DNA of 64,000 nt from the NCBI RefSeq assembly GCF_016865255.1, contig NZ_CP033381.1, forward strand, positions 248,001 through 312,000, read 5' to 3'. The position numbers and the translations under genes are program-made. Shown one piece after another: positions 17,444-24,063 of the stretch; within the stretch, counting starts at the first letter, position 1; every line of letters starts with the position of its first letter. The stretch comes from Methylomonas sp. LW13 (GTDB lineage Bacteria > Pseudomonadota > Gammaproteobacteria > Methylococcales > Methylomonadaceae). The notes under the pieces were generated by a model, which was given only the letters and a program-made list of their open reading frames with translations, was not told the DNA's origin and made no database searches.

Positions 17444-17989
17444 ATGAACGCAACTGTAGCACCTCAGATCCATGCCTTGCGCGCAGCTCTCAGCGACCAC
17501 GTCCTGATGGGTAAAATAGTCGATGTGTTTTATGCAAAAATGCTGGACGACTATCGGATTAACCGCTTCTTCTTTACCCGCCCGGCTGCTGAGCAGGCTG
17601 ATGCGCTAAAAGCCTATTTGAAAGCTTACTTCAATAGCTTAAATAGTGACGATGATAGAGTATTAGAGGCATTGGATGGGTATTTTACGGCAGCGTTTGC
17701 CCGCACCAACGCCAAACCGAGTTTGGTTGCCGGCAACGATTTTGCCTTCCTGCTGGATATCGTTGGCGGGCAAGAGATTAGAAGCATCACGTTGTTAACG
17801 CCGGCTCATAGTTTTTTGATCAAGCTCGGTCCTGACGATTTCCATTACGACATCGTGATGGAGCATTTGGCCGCCTCTTTAAAGCAATTGAATATCGCCG
17901 AAGATTTGGCTTATCAAATCCTGGCTTTGGCGGAGAAAGGTCGAGATGGCTTGTTGGCTAGAGGCGTAGAAGTTAAGAAAGCCGCTTGA
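17444..17989 (+). CDS. Truncated hemoglobin-like protein (group 1)
   Basis: 181-residue heme-protein candidate for O2/NO binding. The start (ALRAALSDHVLMGKIVDVFY, then AKMLDDYRINRFF) fits helices A-C. The proximal-histidine region is TPAHSFLIKLGPDDFHYDIV (His122 as F8), followed by MEHLAASLKQLNI. It is longer than the usual 115-135 residues, with extra sequence in the middle and a C-terminal tail (RDGLLARGVEVKKAA). The first aromatic B10 position appears to be Phe/Tyr (VFYAK). GGAG lies about 8 bases before the ATG. Genetic context offers no partner. Confidence 0.75.
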   Translation: MNATVAPQIHALRAALSDHVLMGKIVDVFYAKMLDDYRINRFFFTRPAAEQADALKAYLKAYFNSLNSDDDRVLEALDGYFTAAFARTNAKPSLVAGNDFAFLLDIVGGQEIRSITLLTPAHSFLIKLGPDDFHYDIVMEHLAASLKQLNIAEDLAYQILALAEKGRDGLLARGVEVKKAA

Positions 17990-18014
17990 ATAGCGTTTTA
18001 GTGGTTCGGGTTTC

Positions 18015-18041
18015 GTTCGCTTAGGCATTGCCTAAGCGAAC
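18015..18041. terminator. Perfect 12-bp hairpin between convergent genes
   Basis: GTTCGCTTAGGC (18015-18026) pairs perfectly with GCCTAAGCGAAC (18030-18041) around ATT. It lies between the convergent hemoglobin gene and the gene ending at 18047. No long T-run follows, but position favours a bidirectional terminator. Confidence 0.6.
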
Positions 18042-18046
18042 AATCA

Positions 18047-18493
18047 CTAGCTGTCTTCCTTGATCATGGCAACAAGAAAATCTACGAAGCTCTGAATGGC
18101 TAAGCCGGTGCCCACTGCGGTTGCCATGTTTGCCAGTAATTTGCTGACAACACCCAAAAGTCTTTCAAGCAGTTTGTGGCCGCCGATAATTTCTATTCCG
18201 TACAGCAAAAATTCGCCTAAAAAATGATTGATGACGGCGAGCTTTAGATTTAGCTGGGTTCCCAATAAGCCTTGCGCTAACAAGGTGTGGGTTTCCGCAC
18301 GTTGCAAGCCGTCTTTTAGCGCCGAAAAGTTTGGGTTAAGCTCAATCCAGGCTTTTTTATAATCGTCGCGAAATTTCGGCTGAAAATACTCGCCGTTATT
18401 TATCACCTTCTCTAAAAACTGCTGCAGAGCATCAACGAAATTCAGCAACCTTTTTCTGTCATCTTCGCCAGCCCCAAAGACAAATTTTTCCAC
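18047..18493 (-). CDS. Hypothetical protein with hydrophobic C-terminal helices
   Basis: 148 residues from a GTG start at 18493, supported by AAGGA 8 bases upstream. The N-terminal half is polar (EDDRKRLLNFVDALQQFLEK, FRDDYKKAWIELNPNF); the C-terminal half alternates hydrophobic stretches (LAVINHFLGEFLLYGIEIIG, LLANMATAVGTGLAIQSFVD). It may associate with membranes or fold as a helical bundle. I recognise no family. Its separate position from lpdA (95 bases downstream of it on the same strand) suggests an independent gene. Confidence 0.55.
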   Translation of the reverse strand: MEKFVFGAGEDDRKRLLNFVDALQQFLEKVINNGEYFQPKFRDDYKKAWIELNPNFSALKDGLQRAETHTLLAQGLLGTQLNLKLAVINHFLGEFLLYGIEIIGGHKLLERLLGVVSKLLANMATAVGTGLAIQSFVDFLVAMIKEDS

Positions 18494-18588
18494 TCGCTGT
18501 TCCTTCTATATGATGTCGGCGTTCTCACCAAAAAATGGCAGGCTGACGTTTAACTCACTCACGAATTTTGCGTTTAGCAAAATAAGCA

Positions 18589-20004
18589 CTATTTCTTTAC
18601 ATACAGGTCGGTAATCGTTCCCTCTATCATTTCCGCTGCAAACGCAAAGGTTTCCGATAAAGTTGGATGCGGATGGATGCTGAGGCTGATGTCTGTCGCA
18701 TCCGCGCCCATTTCCAAAGCCAGCACGGCTTCTGCCACTAATTCTCCGGCACCGGGGCCGGTAAAGCCGGCGCCGAGAATACGGCCGGTGGTTTTGTCGG
18801 TCAGGATTTTAGTAATACCTTCGCTGCGGCCCAGTGCCAAAGAGCGGCCACTGGCGGCCCATGGGAATACGGCTTTGTTGAATTCCACGCCTTGCTGCTG
18901 CGCCTGGGTTTCGGTTAGGCCCATCCAAGCTACTTCCGGATCGGTGTAAGCGACCGAAGGAATGGTTAGTGCGTCGAAACCGGCTTTGTGCCCGGCAATG
19001 ACTTCGGCGGCGATTTTGCCTTCGTGCGTGGCTTTGTGGGCCAGCATTGGATTGCCGACGATGTCGCCGATCGCAAAAATATTGCTGACGTTGGTACGGC
19101 CTTGCTTGTCCACCGGGATGAAGCCACGCTCGTCTACATTGACGCCCGCCTTATCGGCGTCGATCAATTTACCGTTCGGCCGGCGGCCCACCGCCACTAA
19201 GACCGCATCGAACACTTCGGATTCCGGTGCGCCTTTGCCTTCCATCGTGACTTTAATGCCGGCATCGGTAGCTTCCATCGCCTTAACGCTGGTTTGTAGC
19301 CACAGATTCTCGTACTGCTTTTTGATTTTGCGTTGCAGTGGCGTGACCAAGTCTTTGTCGCAGCCGGGGATAATCTGATCCATCAATTCCACGACACTGA
19401 TTTTCGAACCCAGCGCATGGTAAACAGTCGCCATTTCCAGGCCGATAATACCGCCGCCGACGATCAATAGTTTTTCCGGTACCGATTTCAGTTCCAGTGC
19501 GTCGGTGGAATCCCAAACGCGAGGATCGTCATGCGGAAAGCTGGGGATTTTAGTTGGCTGCGAGCCGGCGGCGATGATGGCATTGTCGAAGGTGACGGTT
19601 TGCACGCCGGCCTCGCTGGTCACCGTTAAGCTGTTGGCGGTGGCAAATTTACCCACGCCATGGATTACAGTGACTTTACGTTGCTTGGCCAGTTTGCCCA
19701 AGCCTTGATTCAGGCTTTGGCTGACGCTTTGTTTCCAGGCACGAATTTGGTCCAAGTCAATGTTTGGCTTGCCGAAACTGACGCCGTGTTCCGCCATCGC
19801 CTCGGCTTCGTGGATGATTTGCGCAGTGTGCAGCAAGGCCTTGGACGGGATGCAGCCAACGTTCAGACAAACGCCGCCTAACACAGGATAGCGTTCGACC
19901 AGCACCACTTGTTTGCCCAGATCGGCAGCGCGAAATGCGGCCGTGTAACCGCCGGGGCCGCCGCCCAGAACCAAAACTTCGGCGTGTGTAACGGAATTAG
20001 TCAT
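18589..20004 (-). CDS. lpdA: Dihydrolipoyl dehydrogenase (E3)
   Basis: FAD flavoenzyme of 471 residues that reoxidises the lipoyl groups of pyruvate dehydrogenase and related complexes, producing NADH. FAD-binding LVLGGGPGGYTAAFRAADLG; redox disulfide Cys46/Cys51 in GGVCLNVGCIPSKALLH; NAD-binding IVGGGIIGLEMATVYHALGS; FAD motif VSNIFAIGDIVG; dimer-interface catalytic His in SIHPHPTLSE. No N-terminal lipoyl domain. GGAGAC precedes the ATG. It is on the same strand as aceE and aceF but separated from them by the PIN/antitoxin and PtuAB genes, an unusual interruption. Confidence 0.97.
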   Translation of the reverse strand: MTNSVTHAEVLVLGGGPGGYTAAFRAADLGKQVVLVERYPVLGGVCLNVGCIPSKALLHTAQIIHEAEAMAEHGVSFGKPNIDLDQIRAWKQSVSQSLNQGLGKLAKQRKVTVIHGVGKFATANSLTVTSEAGVQTVTFDNAIIAAGSQPTKIPSFPHDDPRVWDSTDALELKSVPEKLLIVGGGIIGLEMATVYHALGSKISVVELMDQIIPGCDKDLVTPLQRKIKKQYENLWLQTSVKAMEATDAGIKVTMEGKGAPESEVFDAVLVAVGRRPNGKLIDADKAGVNVDERGFIPVDKQGRTNVSNIFAIGDIVGNPMLAHKATHEGKIAAEVIAGHKAGFDALTIPSVAYTDPEVAWMGLTETQAQQQGVEFNKAVFPWAASGRSLALGRSEGITKILTDKTTGRILGAGFTGPGAGELVAEAVLALEMGADATDISLSIHPHPTLSETFAFAAEMIEGTITDLYVKK

Positions 20005-20077
20005 AGGATTTGTCTCCAGTGAGGATGTCTATTTAGGTTATTTTATCAATTCAAAATCGTCCGGCAGGCTTAAGCCG

Positions 20078-20830
20078 TCAGTGTAATGCCGGTAATTGTG
20101 CATTTATCATGGCCGAATATTCCGCCGTTGGTAATATCGCTTCGGCAATTATTTGTTTTGCTTGCGCGGCTACCGATTGAAGTTCAGTGTTTTCGAGTTG
20201 CTTGTTCGCAAGTTTTATCACCGCAATTAATTGATTAATCAACGCAAGGTGGCTACGCCGCTTTTCATTCAACGCTTCTCTATCTAATCCCACAACAGCA
20301 ATCGTTGCTTTGCCGTAGATATTGCCGTCAATCGCATAGGGAATCTCTTGCCGAAAGCCGATATATTGCCGAGGATCGGTGGCGGAAGGGTTGATTAACA
20401 GTGGCTGTTCCAACGTAATGTCGTCGTGGTGGTTAAGTGCTCGCTCCTGCGGGTCCAACAAAGGAAACAGATTTTTCTTAAATTGTTGATTGCATAAGGT
20501 GCAGCTCAGTAACAAGTTTTCCCAAGTATAAGGCAACCAATAATAGCCAGGAGCATGAAATTCGTCCTGTTCCGCTTGTTTGTAGCCGCCCTTGGGCCGG
20601 TAATGCTCCACATCGCCATAACTAATATGGGAAATTTTCGACTCGCAAAAACAGCACTTGTCACACTGCATTTTTAATAACGCGGTTTTAACGGTGGGAT
20701 TTCCGTAAATCGCACTATCGAATTTAAATTCGCGTTTGCCAGCATCATAAGCCTCACAAAAAGCCTGTTGTTCAGCTTTACCCTTGTTTTGCAATACGGC
20801 GGGTTCCTGGCTGCGCTGGATAAAAATCAT
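20078..20830 (-). CDS. ptuB: PtuB-like HNH endonuclease (Septu-type defence; TIGR02646-like)
   Basis: 250 residues. HNH nuclease signature: a zinc pair in CDKCCFCESKI (Cys59, Cys62), VEHYRPKGG (His76), YTWENLLLSCTLCNQQFKKN (Asn105, Cys110, Cys113, Asn114) and LFPLLDP. This matches the HNH partner of ATPases in Septu (PtuB) and in retrons of the Ec78 type. In Septu, PtuA and PtuB form one complex and PtuB acts as the DNA nuclease effector. It starts five bases after the ptuA stop, so the pair is translationally linked. No reverse transcriptase is present, arguing for stand-alone Septu. lpdA follows 73 bases downstream. Confidence 0.83.
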   Translation of the reverse strand: MIFIQRSQEPAVLQNKGKAEQQAFCEAYDAGKREFKFDSAIYGNPTVKTALLKMQCDKCCFCESKISHISYGDVEHYRPKGGYKQAEQDEFHAPGYYWLPYTWENLLLSCTLCNQQFKKNLFPLLDPQERALNHHDDITLEQPLLINPSATDPRQYIGFRQEIPYAIDGNIYGKATIAVVGLDREALNEKRRSHLALINQLIAVIKLANKQLENTELQSVAAQAKQIIAEAILPTAEYSAMINAQLPALH

Positions 20831-20835
20831 CGGAC

Positions 20836-22098
20836 CTATTTCAACAGCTCCGCCGCACGGCGAATAATATTCATCGCGTCAATATCTTCGGGGGTTTCCG
20901 CTGTGGGCAGTTCTCCTATTTGACATTCCAGTTCAGACAATTTGGCTTGATCGGTACCGGTCAATTGCGCTTGGCTCAAAATCTGCCGGCGTTGGTTCAA
21001 CAGGTTTTCATAATGCGGCGAACGGGCGCTGGGCAAATCGAACAAGTCGCTGGTTAATAACTGGTCGATACGCCAACCTTTGACGTCTTGCGGATGTTGA
21101 TGAATTTTAACCGAGTCGCCTTCGCGCTTAAGCACCACGATATTGGCATTTTCCGCAGCCTGCACGATTAAGGGGCTATGGGCGGTAACAATAAACTGAG
21201 TATTGACGAAGCGTTCGCTCAAATAAGCCATGATCGTTCGCTGCCATTTGGGATGCAGATGCAGGTCGATTTCGTCGATCAATACCACCGCAGGTTCGGC
21301 GATAGGGTTGGCGCTATTGGGATAATGCTTGAATAACTGTGCGGCCAGATCGACCATCCAGGCGGTCATGGTTTGATAGCCAAGACTGAGCTGAGATAAC
21401 AACAGCCAGCCGTCGGGTAGATTGAATTCGACCCTGGGGTTTGGCGACTTTTCGCTGGGTGTCGAGATGCGAATATCGCTGACGTCCGGTAATAAAGCAA
21501 TCAGCGTGTCTTTAATAATCGTCAGACGTTCTTGGTAACTCGCCTGAATCTCGGATGGTTTATTAGCAATATAATCGGTTTGGAGTAGCCATTCTTCGGC
21601 ATTGATTAAATTGTCTGGTTCATCAATAGGTAGTTCGACATCCCCACCTCCAAAATCAAATTCATATTTCCTAGCTAACCTTCTGCTGGCGGAATAATAA
21701 AATATTGATTGGTAGTCAAATATTTCATCAAAATTTTTCTGCCCTTGCATCGTTTCACGAATATGTTGGCCTCGAATAAACGGTTTAAAGGCGTATTCTA
21801 GTTGTTGCGATACAACCGAATCCAAGCCATCGCTTTTCCCAAATTGTAAATTCGTATTAGCGGACGAGTTGTTTAACCTAATAAGATTTTTATCTAGCCA
21901 AGGTGTACTTTGTTTGATATTCAGCGCATCCAGCAAAGTAGATTTGCCCGTTCCATTTCCCCCCAAAATCACCGTCCACTGCGCCGGCCTAGCGTTGCCA
22001 TCCGACAAATCCAGTGTCTGTTTCTCGGCAAAACAGCGCACGTTTTCCACCGATAACGACAGGAAATAAACGCCTTGATTGCTAGGATTTTCGGCCAT
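20836..22098 (-). CDS. ptuA: PtuA-like AAA/ABC-type ATPase (Septu-type defence)
   Basis: 420 residues of an SMC/ABC-like ATPase: LSLSVENVRCFAEKQTLDLS at the N-terminus, Walker A GGNGTGKST (46-54), signature-like LSLGYQ (237-242), Walker B VVLIDEIDLHLHP (271-283) and switch His307 in VTAHSP. This is the OLD/PtuA layout of anti-phage sensors. The adjacent HNH gene identifies it as the PtuA partner. By eye, the middle (about 21600-21900) is more AT-rich than the neighbouring pdh genes, consistent with acquisition. The start ATG at 22098 has no obvious ribosome binding site; the PIN gene stop is 46 bases upstream. Confidence 0.83.
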   Translation of the reverse strand: MAENPSNQGVYFLSLSVENVRCFAEKQTLDLSDGNARPAQWTVILGGNGTGKSTLLDALNIKQSTPWLDKNLIRLNNSSANTNLQFGKSDGLDSVVSQQLEYAFKPFIRGQHIRETMQGQKNFDEIFDYQSIFYYSASRRLARKYEFDFGGGDVELPIDEPDNLINAEEWLLQTDYIANKPSEIQASYQERLTIIKDTLIALLPDVSDIRISTPSEKSPNPRVEFNLPDGWLLLSQLSLGYQTMTAWMVDLAAQLFKHYPNSANPIAEPAVVLIDEIDLHLHPKWQRTIMAYLSERFVNTQFIVTAHSPLIVQAAENANIVVLKREGDSVKIHQHPQDVKGWRIDQLLTSDLFDLPSARSPHYENLLNQRRQILSQAQLTGTDQAKLSELECQIGELPTAETPEDIDAMNIIRRAAELLK

Positions 22099-22144
22099 GA
22101 CTTTGACTATTCGCTATTAAAATGCCGATTTTTAGGAGATTGGG

Positions 22145-22549
22145 TTAAATAAAAGGATTGATTAGCTGTAAACCGTTTATGTTTAAACCACTATGCATGT
22201 CTTCAGAGTAAATGCTTCGGCAATCGGTTACTATTGCGGAAGCGACCACCAAACTATCCCAATAGGACAAACTGAACGATTCGCGTAATTCGGAGGCCCG
22301 GCGTACATCATCCAATGTGACGGTATGTATCGGATAACGTTGCCGGAAATTATCCACGGTTTGTCGAATCTCTTGCTCGGTGTATCCGGCTTTTCGCAGC
22401 AGATTGTTGCAGATCTCGTTCACAACTTGAGTGCTAAGCATTACGCCGGGCTGTGCGATAACCTTTAAAGCTTGTTGGTGTTTGGGCGAACTCTCATCCA
22501 TGAAAGCATAAAGCCAGACGTTGGAATCGACAAAACAGTTAACGCTCAT
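22145..22549 (-). CDS. PIN-domain ribonuclease, VapC-like toxin
   Basis: 134 residues. PIN acidic residues are visible: Asp8 in CFVDSNVWLYAF, Glu in VVNEICNNLLRK, Asp in SYWDSLVVASA and Asp in YSEDMHSG, in the expected order for Mg2+-dependent RNA cleavage. VapC-type toxins cut tRNA or rRNA. It overlaps the preceding small gene by 11 bases, the standard antitoxin-toxin arrangement. Target unknown. It lies directly upstream of ptuA on the same strand. Confidence 0.88.
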   Translation of the reverse strand: MSVNCFVDSNVWLYAFMDESSPKHQQALKVIAQPGVMLSTQVVNEICNNLLRKAGYTEQEIRQTVDNFRQRYPIHTVTLDDVRRASELRESFSLSYWDSLVVASAIVTDCRSIYSEDMHSGLNINGLQLINPFI

Positions 22550-22721
22550 ACACCGCTTCGCGTGGCAGCGGCTCGAATGGTTTAACCAAGCGAGGCGCTA
22601 ATGGCGCTGATTCCTTAAGGTCTTGTTGTTGCCCCGCGTATTTTTGCAACAAAAATTGATAAAAATCCTCCAATTCATGCCTGGCAAAATCCGGTAGTTT
22701 CTCTAAATTCAGTGTTTGCAT
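22539..22721 (-). CDS. Small antitoxin-like protein (DUF2281/VapB-like)
   Basis: 60 residues: a helical N-terminal part (NLEKLPDFARHELEDFYQFL) resembling DUF2281 and a basic/proline C-terminal tail (LAPRLVKPFEPLPREAVYER) that would wrap the toxin. GGGAGG lies a few bases before the ATG at 22721. It overlaps the PIN gene by 11 bases, and the aceF stop is only 33 bases upstream, so it may be translated from aceEF read-through transcripts. DUF2281 identity is a pattern judgement. Confidence 0.75.
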   Translation of the reverse strand: MQTLNLEKLPDFARHELEDFYQFLLQKYAGQQQDLKESAPLAPRLVKPFEPLPREAVYER

Positions 22722-22754
22722 ACTGGGCCTCCCAAGAAAATTGATCCTTGCCGT

Positions 22755-24050
22755 TTACAACAACAAGCGCCGAATGTCGCCCAGATAAGATTTCAATGCT
22801 TCCATGAAACGTGCACCCTCGGCGCCGTCTATGACGCGGTGGTCGTAGGTGATGTCCAGCGGCAGCATCAGTTTCGGTTCGAATTCCTTGCCGTTCCACA
22901 CCGGTTGTACCTTGGAGCGGGTGACGCCCAAAATCGCCACTTCCGGGGCGTTGACGATGGGCGTAAACGCGGTGCCGCCGATGCCGCCCAGGCTGGAGAT
23001 GGTCATACAGCCGCCTTGCATATCGGCAGGTTTCAATTTGCCGGTTCTGGCCAGTTCGCTTTTTTCGGCTAGCTCGTTGGATAATTGGAAAATACCTTTT
23101 TTATCGACATCGCGAATCACCGGCACGACTAAGCCGTTCGGGGTATCCACGGCAATACCGATATGGAAGTAATGTTTGAAGATCAGTTTTTCGCCGTCTG
23201 GAGACAATGAGCTATTGAAGGATGGGTATTTTTGCATTGCCGCTACCAGCGCCTTCATGATGAAGATTAGGCCGGTGACTTTAACGGCGTCCTTCGCTAA
23301 GCCAGCGTTGACCGATTTGCGGAAGTCTTCCATCGCGTCGATGGCCACTTCGTCGTGATAGGTCACCAGAGGCAGGTTTAACCAGACACGGGTCAGGTTT
23401 TGGCCGGTCAGACGCTTGATTTTGCTGAGCGGTTTTTCCTCGATTTCGCCAAATTGGGTGAAATCTACTGCCGGAATGGCCGGTATGCCTGCGCCACCGC
23501 TGGTCGAACCTCCGGAGGCCATGACTTGCTTGACGAAGTTTTTCACATCGTCTTGCAGGATACGGCCTTTACGGCCGCTGCCGGTTTGGATTTTGCTCAG
23601 GTCCACGCCCAATTCGCGGGCAAACAGTCTGACGCTGGGGGTGGCGTGTGCTTTAAACCCTTCATTGCTACTTGCCACGGGCGCAACAGGCGCTGCGGCT
23701 GGTTGGGCAGGTTCTACTTTTGGGGCTTCCGCAACCGGTGCAGGGCTCGGTTCAACTGGGGCAGGTGTTACAGTCTGTGCCGGTTCGGCGGGAACTGCAG
23801 CGGCTGCCTCGCCTGCTTCAAGAGTAGCGATCAGTGTGCCTTCGGAGACTTTATCGCCGGGTTTGATATGCACGGTTTTGATGGTGCCGGCCGCGCTGGA
23901 CGGTAAATCCATCGTCGCTTTGTCGGTCTCCATCACCGCCAGGGTTTGTTCCACCGCGACCACGTCGCCGGGCTTGATCAGCACCTCGACGATGTCGATT
24001 TCAGGGACATTGCCGACGTCGGGGACCTTTATTTCAATTACAGAACTCAT
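22755..24050 (-). CDS. aceF: Pyruvate dehydrogenase E2, dihydrolipoamide acetyltransferase
   Basis: 431 residues forming the core of the pyruvate dehydrogenase complex. One lipoyl domain (1-75) with the lipoylated Lys44 in METDKATMD, an Ala/Pro-rich hinge, the E1/E3-binding domain (ATPSVRLFARELGVDLSKI; GRKGRILQDDVKNFV) and the catalytic domain ending with TYDHRVIDGAEGARF (His404, Asp408). E. coli AceF has three lipoyl domains, so this is the short form. It follows aceE by 13 bases and is followed after 33 bases by the antitoxin gene rather than lpdA. Confidence 0.96.
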   Translation of the reverse strand: MSSVIEIKVPDVGNVPEIDIVEVLIKPGDVVAVEQTLAVMETDKATMDLPSSAAGTIKTVHIKPGDKVSEGTLIATLEAGEAAAAVPAEPAQTVTPAPVEPSPAPVAEAPKVEPAQPAAAPVAPVASSNEGFKAHATPSVRLFARELGVDLSKIQTGSGRKGRILQDDVKNFVKQVMASGGSTSGGAGIPAIPAVDFTQFGEIEEKPLSKIKRLTGQNLTRVWLNLPLVTYHDEVAIDAMEDFRKSVNAGLAKDAVKVTGLIFIMKALVAAMQKYPSFNSSLSPDGEKLIFKHYFHIGIAVDTPNGLVVPVIRDVDKKGIFQLSNELAEKSELARTGKLKPADMQGGCMTISSLGGIGGTAFTPIVNAPEVAILGVTRSKVQPVWNGKEFEPKLMLPLDITYDHRVIDGAEGARFMEALKSYLGDIRRLLL

Positions 24051-24063
24051 ATGTCGCTTTCCG

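Noticed and set aside
20078-22098. Retron (Ec78-type) instead of stand-alone Septu
   Set aside because: No reverse transcriptase gene or msr/msd-like region is present; only the ATPase and HNH genes are seen.
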